A stretch of 64,000 nt of DNA from the NCBI GenBank assembly GCA_028689675.1, contig JAQVCS010000005.1:1-64000 (forward strand), read 5' to 3'. Positions 19,193 through 25,198 of this stretch are shown here, piece by piece (position 1 is the first letter of the stretch; the number at the start of each line of letters is the position of its first letter). The position numbers and the translations under genes are program-made. The stretch is from Desulfovibrionaceae bacterium. Its GTDB lineage: Bacteria > Desulfobacterota > Desulfovibrionia > Desulfovibrionales > Desulfovibrionaceae. Under the pieces are notes generated by a model, which saw only the letters and a list, made by a program, of their open reading frames with translations, was not told the origin of the DNA and ran no database searches.

Positions 19193-19450
19193 ATGAACCT
19201 GACACCAGAAGATATTAAAACCCTGCACTATGCTTGCAGTGAATTAAAATATCTTGAACTTGAAACAATATGGGGGACGCTTGTCGTTGATCTACTCTAT
19301 AACTGTGAAGGTAAAGAGTATAGCGGCTTCCTTGAATGCAACGTCATGCAGGGCTTAGAAAAGCTTCCAGAAGGGCATCGCGATGCAACGCAAATTTTTT
19401 CATTCCGCGACATCATCTCTCTCAAGCTTTATACGCAGTCTGGGGGGTAG
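19193..19450 (+). CDS. Small acidic phage protein
   Basis: An 85-aa protein starting MNLTPEDIKTLHYACSELK, with AAGGGGT upstream. It follows repressor A and a CCCCGC/GCGGGG hairpin at about 19165, and precedes the terminator at 19635. It is probably co-transcribed with the repressor. Family not recognised. Its 3' end overlaps a broken gene on the other strand. Confidence 0.5.
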   Translation: MNLTPEDIKTLHYACSELKYLELETIWGTLVVDLLYNCEGKEYSGFLECNVMQGLEKLPEGHRDATQIFSFRDIISLKLYTQSGG

Positions 19451-19620
19451 ATTTTTCCCTATCTTTTCTTGCAGCTCGGCATCAGTCTCAAAGCCATTTA
19501 TCATCATCCCCATAAGCTTGGTTGAAGCTATTGATATTTCTATGGGTATCTCGCTGAAGTCTGGGGCAGAGTAGCTGATAGTCCTTGCAAGTCCTCAAGC
19601 AATTCTTCTTCTTTCGTCAT
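19400..19620 (-). pseudogene. Frameshifted small gene
   Basis: An ATG at 19620 with GGGGAGA upstream opens MTKEEELLEDLQGL... but that frame stops after 26 codons. The -1 frame is open from there and continues IPIEISIASTKLMGMMING to a stop at 19400, with a protein-like composition. A single-base change would join them into about 73 aa. Either a pseudogene or a programmed frameshift. Confidence 0.35.
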
Positions 19621-19634
19621 AACAATCTCCCCTA

Positions 19635-19658
19635 CCCCGTCCCACGCGGGGCTTTTTT
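19635..19658 (+). terminator. Terminator after the repressor A operon
   Basis: CCCCG-loop-CGGGG stem followed by CTTTTTT. Placed to end rightward transcription from repressor A and the 85-aa gene. Confidence 0.65.
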
Positions 19659-19671
19659 ATTACCGCAAGCG

Positions 19672-19803
19672 TCAACGCTTCATAGACAGCCACATCCCCA
19701 GCACCAACCCGCCAAGCATCAGCAAAGCCGTCCTTATCCCCACAAGCATGGCTGCCATTACGCACACGCCTAAAAATAAAAGAAGCTGCCTCCACCTAAC
19801 CAT
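19672..19803 (-). CDS. 43-aa two-span membrane peptide
   Basis: MVRWRQLLLFLGVCVMAA begins at 19803 with GAAGAG upstream. Two hydrophobic segments (about 6-22 and 25-39) are joined by a short loop with an Arg. It lies on the strand opposite the repressor operon, just left of the operator A pair. It may be a superinfection-exclusion or toxin-like peptide, but nothing confirms that. Confidence 0.4.
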   Translation of the reverse strand: MVRWRQLLLFLGVCVMAAMLVGIRTALLMLGGLVLGMWLSMKR

Positions 19804-19858
19804 ATAAAGCTCTTCACCAACCTGCCCTATCCATACTGGCAGATATTTTTTAGCACAA

Positions 19859-19914
19859 AATGATTCCATTTGTAAGCAAATGTCTTGACAAGAATGATTC
19901 CATTTGTAATCATT
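19859..19914 (+). promoter_or_regulatory. Rightward promoter PA with operator A pair
   Basis: TTGACA at 19885-19890, 16-17 bp, then TAATCA. The spacer and -10 are covered by a perfect palindrome AATGATT-N8-AATCATT (19893-19914). A second, half-conserved copy (AATGATTCCATTTGTAA) lies at 19859-19875. The arrangement mirrors the switch at 18619 and predicts that repressor A silences rightward transcription. Confidence 0.7.
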
Positions 19915-20208
19915 TACTCACGGACGGCAAGGAAGCCAAGCGAGTCAGCACACAGTGCCCAAAGCGCGGAATATCTGCCAGAAGTAGCAGCCTGAACGGC
20001 AGGGAGGCGCAGTAGCATAAGCGAAAAGCCACGAACGAGGTTCATAGAGGGCTGTGGTTTCCAAGGTTTATGAGCATTACACATTGCCGCAGTGGGTCGG
20101 CGGTACGGGGATAGAGTGAGCCAGAATAGACTGGTTAAAGCGACAGGCCATGAAACCATCCGAAAAAGCAGGGAAGGTGAGTACCTGCATACGAAGGTGT
20201 GGTGAGCA
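19915..20208 (+). ncRNA. Long untranslated leader downstream of promoter PA
   Basis: About 290 bases without a credible gene on either strand, starting at the predicted PA transcription start. Several local stems are visible (GGCAAGGAAGCC, and ACTC pairing with GAGT around it). The rest is purine-rich with many short complementary blocks, which looks more like structured RNA than coding sequence. No known ncRNA family recognised. Confidence 0.3.
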
Positions 20209-20358
20209 CTAGGCCGTAGAACCGTATATATATTTGGCACTATCATACCAGCGGCAAGGCTTACCCTTTGCTGCTGGGCATGGTGGTAGCCATTCCCCCA
20301 CCAACGTGCCTTTCTGCTCTGGCAGGTACAAGACCACCGTGTACAGCAACGGGGTCAT
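20209..20358 (-). CDS. Possible 49-aa phage protein
   Basis: MTPLLYTVVLYLPEQKGTLV opens at 20358 with GGAAGG 7 bases upstream. The composition is protein-like (EWLPPCPAAKGKPCRWYDS). A perfect 11-bp stem (GGGCGGCGGCT/AGCCGCCGCCC, 20381-20409) lies just upstream and may control it. Not recognised, and it could be chance. Confidence 0.4.
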   Translation of the reverse strand: MTPLLYTVVLYLPEQKGTLVGEWLPPCPAAKGKPCRWYDSAKYIYGSTA

Positions 20359-20380
20359 GCGCATACCTTCCTTTGTGCAC

Positions 20381-20409
20381 GGGCGGCGGCTACACCTGAG
20401 CCGCCGCCC
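20381..20409. repeat. Strong GC-rich hairpin
   Basis: Perfect inverted repeat GGGCGGCGGCT-7-AGCCGCCGCCC without a T-run on either side. It lies about 20 bases upstream of the leftward 49-aa ORF and about 110 bases upstream of the rightward 298-aa gene. Possibly an attenuator or protein-binding element. Confidence 0.6.
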
Positions 20410-20479
20410 TAGTGGCAACAACGCGCGCGTGGCATAAAATCATACTAAAATCTAGTTGTTTTTTGGCTCAAAATGGCTA

Positions 20480-20497
20480 TTCTCTAGGAATAGAGAA
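20480..20497. promoter_or_regulatory. Palindrome upstream of the 298-aa gene
   Basis: TTCTCTA-GGAA-TAGAGAA, 7-bp perfect arms, immediately followed by CATATAAG and then the ribosome site of the gene at 20527. It looks like an operator distinct from A, B and C. The matching promoter -35 is not clear. Confidence 0.5.
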
Positions 20498-20526
20498 CAT
20501 ATAAGGTCTTTTGGAAGGTGACAAAC

Positions 20527-21423
20527 ATGGAAGAGAAAACAATTCCCATAGACAAGCAACCAGATTTTCTTTTGACCATACACTTCCCACCAGAAACGAA
20601 AGACCCACAGCGTATTTTTGCCATAGCCTCAGACTACATAGAGGCTATGCAAGCATGTGATAAAATGCTGCTTAAGAGCTTTCCAACACAGATATGCCCA
20701 GTTTTTATTCTGGAACAAATAGAAACGGGCTCTATCAAGATATGGATTAAACAATGCGTTGAAGCAATTGATGATGATGCATTAAAAAATATTGATTGGA
20801 AGCCAGCTATAGGAAAATATCTTGTTAAAGGGAAATATTTCCTCTTAAGTAAACTTCAAGGTAAAAATTGCCTTCCCAATAAGGAAGAATTAACAGAAAT
20901 ATCAAACGGATTACATCAGTTAGCAAAAGAAAGTAATGCGCTAACACTGCCAACATATGCTAAAATACCAGTCGTCTCAATTGCTGAAAGTTCAAAAACT
21001 ATTAGTGAGGCTCTAGCAAATCTTAAGAGTAATGAAAATATAACTATTGAAAATGATGATGGAAATATCTGTATAACAGCACAGCTAAAAATAACAGATG
21101 AAGATATAAAAAACCTGCTCATTAACAAAACAATAGAAAATACAAATGAACTTATATTGATGCTGAGAAAGCCAGATTTTCTGGGTGAAACAAAATGGGA
21201 ATTCAGATTAAATCGCAGAAATATGCCCGTATCAATTGCGCATAAAGATTGGCTATCCAGCTATCAGGCTGGCGACATTGACATTCGTCCAGGTGATGGG
21301 CTGCATGTGCGCATGAAAGAATCAATATCATACGACTTGAATGGTGAAGTCGTTAGCGAAGAACGCGAAATTGTCGAAGTAATAGCGGTGATAAGAAAAA
21401 AAGAACAGGCTACACTAATATAG
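20527..21423 (+). CDS. 298-aa cargo protein of unknown function
   Basis: Starts MEEKTIPIDKQPDFLLTIHF; GGAAGGTG lies 8 bases upstream. No family recognised. The N-terminal pattern DPQRIFAIASDYIEAMQACDKMLL and LEQIETGSIKIWIKQ suggests an alpha/beta domain; the C-terminal 90 residues (PDFLGETKWEFRLNRR, GDIDIRPGDGLHVRMK) form a beta-rich domain. It is visibly more AT-rich than the phage genes around it, with many AAA/ATA codons, suggesting a recently acquired accessory or defence gene. The 170-bp repeat R1 with its terminator follows. Confidence 0.6.
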   Translation: MEEKTIPIDKQPDFLLTIHFPPETKDPQRIFAIASDYIEAMQACDKMLLKSFPTQICPVFILEQIETGSIKIWIKQCVEAIDDDALKNIDWKPAIGKYLVKGKYFLLSKLQGKNCLPNKEELTEISNGLHQLAKESNALTLPTYAKIPVVSIAESSKTISEALANLKSNENITIENDDGNICITAQLKITDEDIKNLLINKTIENTNELILMLRKPDFLGETKWEFRLNRRNMPVSIAHKDWLSSYQAGDIDIRPGDGLHVRMKESISYDLNGEVVSEEREIVEVIAVIRKKEQATLI

Positions 21424-21437
21424 CTATTTTAGCATTC

Positions 21438-21607
21438 CCACAAGGGCGACTTCATCCGAAGCCGCCCTTTTTTCATACGCATATTTCGCCCCCAGCTCAC
21501 AAACGGCATCACAAGGGCGTTTCCTTCGCAGCCTTCACCACGGCGTAAAGGAGCTACCTTGCGCGGCGTGGGCTTAGGCTGGTCATCAGGGTCGGTTGTC
21601 AAAGAAC
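21438..21607 (+). repeat. 170-bp direct repeat R1
   Basis: By eye identical, base for base, to 22553-22722. It begins with a Rho-independent terminator (GGGCG.CTTC-ATCC-GAAG.CGCCC then TTTTTT) closing the upstream gene, and ends TTGTCAAAGAAC just before the promoter of the next cassette. No convincing gene within it. Confidence 0.95.
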
Positions 21608-21608
21608 A

Positions 21609-21636
21609 TTGACAAACCAATACAACTAAATTAGTT
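21609..21636 (+). promoter_or_regulatory. Repressor B promoter with operator B
   Basis: TTGACA at 21609-21614 begins 2 bases after R1. The palindrome AACTAAATTAGTT (21624-21636) occupies the end of the spacer and the -10 region, predicting autorepression by the gene at 21666. Confidence 0.65.
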
Positions 21637-21665
21637 CTATAGCAAGAAAAAAATTAGGTGGAAGC

Positions 21666-22001
21666 ATGGAACTAAAAAAACTGTTAGAGTCCTTCAAAAG
21701 AGGAGGACTCATGGACGATACTATGCGAGTTAATCTTGAGCGTAGGGCGGTTGAAATTTTCGAGAATAAGCGCATTGCTTTGGGAATGAGCGTTGACGCG
21801 CTTGCCGCAAAGCTATACCCAGAAGTTCCACTTGCAAATGCCAGAATGACCTTAAATAGACTTAGAAAGGCGCAGGTAACAGGAAAACCAAAAAGACTTC
21901 TCTTTGGTGATTTTATAGATATGTGCGCGGCTCTTGACCTTATCCCAGAAAGGGTTGTGACGCAGGCTGTCACTGAAGTACTCGAAAAAGAGACTAAATA
22001 A
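21666..22001 (+). CDS. Repressor B, small HTH-type regulator
   Basis: A 111-aa protein starting MELKKLLESFKRGGLM; AGGTGG precedes the ATG. A helical DNA-binding region (KRIALGMSVDALAAKLYP) is followed by KPKRLLFGDFIDMCAALDLIPERV. The C-terminal half aligns by eye with repressor C (KPQQMRFTDMVNLCEALGLSWVDV), so B and C are homologous but sit with different operators. It is flanked on both sides by operator B copies and ends at a strong terminator. Confidence 0.65.
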   Translation: MELKKLLESFKRGGLMDDTMRVNLERRAVEIFENKRIALGMSVDALAAKLYPEVPLANARMTLNRLRKAQVTGKPKRLLFGDFIDMCAALDLIPERVVTQAVTEVLEKETK

Positions 22002-22022
22002 CACAAAGCGTGGAACAAAAGG

Positions 22023-22050
22023 AAAAGCCGCTAATTATGCGGCTTTTTTT
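22023..22050 (+). terminator. Terminator after repressor B
   Basis: AAGCCGC-TAATTAT-GCGGCTT stem followed by a long T run. It separates repressor B from promoter PB. Confidence 0.85.
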
Positions 22051-22063
22051 GTTTATAAAAAAG

Positions 22064-22114
22064 AACTAAATTGGTTGAAATAATTGTTGACATACGAACT
22101 AAATTAGTTAATCT
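22064..22114 (+). promoter_or_regulatory. Cargo promoter PB with two operator B copies
   Basis: TTGACA at 22087-22092 and TAATCT at 22109-22114. A perfect operator AACTAAATTAGTT (22097-22109) fills the spacer and a near-copy (one mismatch, 22064-22076) lies upstream. Cooperative binding by repressor B is likely. Confidence 0.7.
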
Positions 22115-22118
22115 GTTT

Positions 22119-22146
22119 TTGCGCACAGGGCACAGCCCCAGCGCAA
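22119..22146 (+). ncRNA. Conserved 5' hairpin of cassette B transcript
   Basis: TTGCGC and GCGCAA pair around ACAGGG-CACAG-CCCCA, with an inner GGG/CCC stem. It begins at or within a few bases of the predicted transcript start. Cassette C has the same structure with changed but still pairing bases at 24283-24313. Confidence 0.55.
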
Positions 22147-22285
22147 GACAATTGACGCGAAGAAAGCCCTACCCAGATGCGAAGCACTATGCGGGTGGAA
22201 CTACTGGGGCAAGCTGGAGCAGACACGGTTGAAGCGTATAGACGGACGCCGTGAAAATGGTTATCTTGGATGTACGGAGATGAGA

Positions 22286-22453
22286 ATGCTTACATACTGG
22301 TCAAATATTTTTGGAATGCTCGGGGTTGCCATTATTGCCACGGCATTTTTTCGCCCAGAAGATTGGCAATGGGGCGTCTTCTCAGGTGCTGTTTTTATTT
22401 ATATGGGTGCATGGTTCAGTGGTCTTTCACTTCCTGCAAAGCGAGGTAAATAA
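22286..22453 (+). CDS. 55-aa two-span membrane protein
   Basis: MLTYWSNIFGMLGVAIIATA..., start at 22286 with GGAG upstream. Two hydrophobic segments (about 8-20 and 28-46). It is the first cargo gene behind PB. TAATG overlap with the next ORF implies coupled translation. Role unknown; it could act at the membrane in superinfection exclusion. Confidence 0.5.
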   Translation: MLTYWSNIFGMLGVAIIATAFFRPEDWQWGVFSGAVFIYMGAWFSGLSLPAKRGK

Positions 22454-22539
22454 TGAGTCCCTATGTATATGTGCTTATTGGCGGTATCGTAACCGCAGTG
22501 TGCATTTTTATTTGCTATAAAAAGGGCTGGATTAACTAA
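22453..22539 (+). CDS. 28-aa single-span membrane peptide
   Basis: MSPYVYVLIGGIVTAVCIFI then CYKKGWIN. One transmembrane helix with a basic tail. The ATG overlaps the previous stop (TAATG), with GAGG upstream. It resembles small membrane peptides of type I toxins or phage exclusion factors in layout only. Confidence 0.45.
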   Translation: MSPYVYVLIGGIVTAVCIFICYKKGWIN

Positions 22540-22552
22540 CCCACACCACCAT

Positions 22553-22722
22553 CCACAAGGGCGACTTCATCCGAAGCCGCCCTTTTTTCATACGCATATT
22601 TCGCCCCCAGCTCACAAACGGCATCACAAGGGCGTTTCCTTCGCAGCCTTCACCACGGCGTAAAGGAGCTACCTTGCGCGGCGTGGGCTTAGGCTGGTCA
22701 TCAGGGTCGGTTGTCAAAGAAC
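22553..22722 (+). repeat. 170-bp direct repeat R2
   Basis: Perfect copy of 21438-21607. With R1 it brackets cassette B (about 1.1 kb), so homologous recombination would delete or exchange the cassette. It starts with the same terminator and ends just before operator D. Confidence 0.95.
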
Positions 22723-22727
22723 GGAGC

Positions 22728-22787
22728 GTGACAACTTGTCACGGTTTCAAAAGTTCAAAGATTCAAGCAAGATTCATGAAAGATTCA
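22728..22787. promoter_or_regulatory. Operator D palindrome and phased AGATTCA iterons
   Basis: GTGACAACTTGTCAC (22728-22742) is a perfect 7-1-7 palindrome at the place where cassette B has its promoter. It is followed by three AGATTCA repeats at 22759, 22770 and 22781, spaced exactly 11 bp, plus a related AAGTTCA at 22751. Helically phased iterons imply cooperative protein binding. No repressor gene follows. Confidence 0.6.
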
Positions 22788-23191
22788 AAAGCATTTTTGA
22801 GTTTCATTTCATTCTTTCATCTTTCAGCAATTCCGATGGTGAGTGTTTGAGCAAAGGGCAAAGTCTCCCCTTTGTAGGGTGACTCTGCCCGCGCTGGCGA
22901 TTCCGTATGGAGCCGTGCCGTCGCTGTAGGCCTCATGCTGGATATGCAATCCGCATAAGTCAGGAGCTTTCCAGCATTGCACTGCCGCCTTCCCGCGTCT
23001 TCTCCTGTTTCGTCTCTGCGCTGCCAGCGTGGGTCGTGGTTCTGGCTGTTCTGCCCCTGCCGCCACTGTGTTGAGCCGTCCAGCAAGGGGGCGGGTTAAG
23101 CCCGCTGGTCTCCGCTCCGTTTACCCTGTCAGGGGAAGGTGGGGCGGTGTGCCTCTCGTGTTCCCTTTCTATGTGAAGAAAAAAGTTTCTC
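22788..23191. other. 400-bp stretch without a credible gene
   Basis: A T-rich start (repeats of TTTCAT) is followed by about 300 bp of GC-rich sequence. Open frames on the minus strand have low-complexity, basic or Trp/Gln-rich composition and no ribosome site. It may be an untranslated RNA or the decayed body of a cassette. Confidence 0.4.
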
Positions 23192-23220
23192 TTGTCAAGT
23201 AAGATTTTATCTTCTATTGT
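23192..23220 (+). promoter_or_regulatory. Repressor C promoter with operator C-like palindrome
   Basis: TTGTCA-N17-TATTGT, with AAGAT-TTT-ATCTT (23201-23213) in the spacer. The palindrome resembles the GAAGATA/TATCTTC sites at PC, so the gene is probably autoregulated. Confidence 0.6.
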
Positions 23221-23261
23221 CACATGAAGAAAAAATCTGCTACAAAGGAGGCAAAAAAGGA

Positions 23262-23555
23262 GTGGCAGAGGAGATGCTTACAAAAGAAGAAATGGAACTT
23301 TGCGACGATATTATCCGTCAGAAAATCACAGAAGAGCAAAAGCGGCTGGGAAAGTCTGACGAATATATCGGAACGTTGGCATTTGGCTGGATAAAAAGCC
23401 CGCGCATGAAAATGCAAGTTATCAAAGGGGCTTCCACAAAAAAACCGCAGCAGATGCGCTTTACGGACATGGTTAATCTGTGTGAAGCGTTGGGTCTGTC
23501 TTGGGTTGACGTATCCAGAGACGCTTTGAAGGCGGTTAAGGCGGCGGGGAAGTAG
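23262..23555 (+). CDS. Repressor C / antitoxin-like HTH regulator
   Basis: A 97-aa protein read from a GTG at 23262 with AAAGGAGG upstream; an ATG at 23274 is the alternative. TLAFGWIKSPRMKMQVIKGA and KPQQMRFTDMVNLCEALGLS parallel repressor B. The next gene, a PemK/MazF-like toxin, starts 3 bases after its stop, so it may serve both as cassette repressor and antitoxin. Confidence 0.6.
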   Translation: MAEEMLTKEEMELCDDIIRQKITEEQKRLGKSDEYIGTLAFGWIKSPRMKMQVIKGASTKKPQQMRFTDMVNLCEALGLSWVDVSRDALKAVKAAGK

Positions 23556-23558
23556 TGT

Positions 23559-23972
23559 ATGGCTATAAAATTTCAACCTGAAATTGGTTCAATCCTTCTA
23601 TGCGATTTTGAAGGACAGATACCTGAAATGACCAAGAAAAGACCAGTTATTATACTGGCTTCTGTCTCTCCACGCCTGTGCCTTGTTGCGCCGCTAAGTA
23701 CAACTGACCCAGAAGAGCAACAGCCTTGGCATTGCTTGATCAATACGCCTATAACACTTCCCGCGCCGTATGACTCTAAGGTTCACTGGTTAAAAGGGGA
23801 TATGGTTGCGGCTGTAGGATTTCAGCGTCTTTCTATGCCTTCAAAAGGCAAAGACAGGTTTGGAAACAGACTGTATGTAAAGTTAAGGTTGAGCGTTTCA
23901 GAGATGCACCAAGTTCGCCGCTGTGTGGCGGCAGCTATCGGCATAAGCCCTCTTGACTTTCAATCGGAATAA
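23559..23972 (+). CDS. PemK/MazF-family toxin-like protein
   Basis: A 137-aa protein. PEIGSILLCDFEG, PEMTKKRPVIILA and CLVAPLSTTDPEE give the PemK/MazF core (G.i...df......KRPvvi, PlstT). The family cleaves mRNA or other RNA. It is translationally linked to repressor C, which suggests a toxin-antitoxin module or a regulated endoribonuclease. It is longer than minimal MazF (about 110 aa). Confidence 0.7.
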   Translation: MAIKFQPEIGSILLCDFEGQIPEMTKKRPVIILASVSPRLCLVAPLSTTDPEEQQPWHCLINTPITLPAPYDSKVHWLKGDMVAAVGFQRLSMPSKGKDRFGNRLYVKLRLSVSEMHQVRRCVAAAIGISPLDFQSE

Positions 23973-24101
23973 GCTATATTTGATTTGTCGGTGCCCACCA
24001 GTACGGTGTGGCCTAAGTCCTGAGGGTTCGTCCGTCAGGCCGCTACAGAAGAGAGATTGCAATCCGCTGTAGTGTCTATTTTGCCCATATGGGCTTGCTA
24101 T

Positions 24102-24128
24102 AAGGCCAAGGATTCGTCCTTGGCCTTT
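24102..24128 (+). terminator. Terminator after the PemK/MazF-like gene
   Basis: AAGGCCAAGGA-TTCG-TCCTTGGCCTTT, a perfect UUCG-capped stem. Two further hairpins with T-runs follow before 24215 (one with TGCCCTTTTTT), so this 250-bp gap is essentially a stack of terminators. Confidence 0.85.
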
Positions 24129-24225
24129 AATATACCTAGGCGACTGCCCCCGCAGCCGCCTTTTTTATATCATAAATTTTTTTTGGGCAGTTCTTCGGGA
24201 TTGCCCTTTTTTATTGAATAAAAAA

Positions 24226-24279
24226 GAAGATAATATCTTCATTATAAATATTGACAATGAAGATATTTTCTTCTATCTT
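24226..24279 (+). promoter_or_regulatory. Cargo promoter PC with two operator C copies
   Basis: TTGACA at 24251-24256, exact 17-bp spacer, TATCTT at 24274-24279. The spacer contains GAAGATATTTTCTTC (24259-24273), and a perfect GAAGATAATATCTTC lies just upstream (24226-24240). The geometry is the same as at PB. Confidence 0.75.
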
Positions 24280-24282
24280 GTA

Positions 24283-24313
24283 CTTGCGAACAGGGACACA
24301 CCCCAAGCGCAAG
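24283..24313 (+). ncRNA. Conserved 5' hairpin of cassette C transcript
   Basis: CTTGCG pairs with CGCAAG around AACAGGG-ACACA-CCCCAA. The same loop logic as in cassette B (ACAGGG, CCCC) with changed stem bases that still pair. It starts at the predicted transcript 5' end. Confidence 0.55.
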
Positions 24314-24402
24314 CAGAGCCGCTACGCTACCCGATGAAAGACGCTGAAAAACGCGGACTGGAGGGCTGAACAATATACCCCCCCCTGCGTATGAGGTATG
24401 GC

Positions 24403-24582
24403 ATGAAAAAATGGGCAGAAGTACTTCTTAATGATACAACAGTTATAAAATTAGATATCATACCATTTGGTTGGAAAGTGTTACGGTATGCCATGACCGC
24501 CCCGCGCGGGTGGTTCTGGGCTTACAATGGCGTAAGCCAACTTAAAAATGGGCATAAGAAAGCACTCGTCAGAGTGGGGTAA
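24403..24582 (+). CDS. 59-aa basic cargo protein
   Basis: [20 protein letters not shown]..., start at 24403 with GAGG upstream. Basic, Trp-rich ([13 protein letters not shown]). First gene behind PC. Not recognised. Confidence 0.5.
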   Translation: MKKWAEVLLNDTTVIKLDIIPFGWKVLRYAMTAPRGWFWAYNGVSQLKNGHKKALVRVG

Positions 24583-24592
24583 GGGGTCAGTT

Positions 24593-25036
24593 ATGGATAA
24601 TATTGAGCTGAAGGAAATCATCAAGAAGCACAAGATGTGGGTCTATATGGAAGAGGGCGGGGAGCGCGCAAACCTGCGCGGGGCAGACCTACGCGGGGCA
24701 GACCTGAACAGGGCAGACATGTGCGAGGCAAACCTGCGCGGGGCAAACCTGCGCGGGGCAGACCTGTGCGGGGCAGACCTGTGCGGGGCAGACCTGTGCG
24801 GGGCAGACCTACGCGAGGCAAACCTGGACTTTTCCTGCTTGCCTTTGCACTGCGGCAGCAAAGGCATCCTTGCGGATGATAGGCTTGTAGCGCAGTTGAT
24901 TTTCCACGTCACACGCCTCGATGTGGCCAAATGTTCTGGTGGGGTGCAGGAGGCGATTTCTTATATCCGCTCAATGGGAATATCAAATCTTTTCTGCGAG
25001 TACAGGGACGATCTTGAAAATGATCGCCTTGCCTAA
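24593..25036 (+). CDS. Pentapeptide-repeat protein
   Basis: A 147-aa protein starting [16 protein letters not shown]. Residues about 24-72 are tandem A(D/N)LxG pentapeptides ([20 protein letters not shown]...), predicting a short right-handed beta-helix. This shape mimics DNA in gyrase-inhibitor relatives, though most family members have no known role. A C-terminal 70-residue globular part follows. Near-identical 15-bp DNA units underlie the repeats, so copy number may vary. Confidence 0.75.
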   Translation: MDNIELKEIIKKHKMWVYMEEGGERANLRGADLRGADLNRADMCEANLRGANLRGADLCGADLCGADLCGADLREANLDFSCLPLHCGSKGILADDRLVAQLIFHVTRLDVAKCSGGVQEAISYIRSMGISNLFCEYRDDLENDRLA

Positions 25037-25060
25037 CTCCTCAGTGCGGGCTTTAATTTT

Positions 25061-25088
25061 ATCATTCCGTTGACCTCAACGAAATGAT
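25061..25088. promoter_or_regulatory. 28-bp imperfect palindrome with TTGAC core
   Basis: Outer arms ATCATT and AATGAT are everted half-sites of operator A; inner arms CGTTGA and TCAACG include a TTGACC. It lies between cassette C and the recombination genes and is a candidate operator for the early-right operon. Confidence 0.45.
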
Positions 25089-25138
25089 TTCCAACTTTGC
25101 GGATGTCCCGCAAATGCCGACAAAACACGGCAATGACT

Positions 25139-25184
25139 GCCGCCCCACGCAACTCTTGTGCCAGTGTGGGGCGGCCATCTTTTT
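25139..25184 (+). terminator. Attenuator-like hairpin before the early operon
   Basis: GCCGCCCCAC and GTGGGGCGGC form a 10-bp perfect stem, followed by CATCTTTTTA, directly before the AAGGAGG of the next gene. It would terminate unless antiterminated, so it may gate the early-right operon. Confidence 0.6.
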
Positions 25185-25198
25185 ATAAGGAGGCTGCT

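Noticed and set aside
21429..21620. Minus-strand open frame through repeat R1, with a related frame in R2 (22532-22717)
   Set aside because: The frames run through a Rho-independent terminator, have no ribosome site and are repeated only because the DNA is repeated.
22817..23223. Three overlapping minus-strand open frames in the GC-rich stretch
   Set aside because: Low-complexity composition, no ribosome site, mutually overlapping in different frames; treated as non-coding.
24660..24825. CRISPR-like periodic repeat
   Set aside because: Units are 15 bp without unique spacers and encode pentapeptide repeats in frame.
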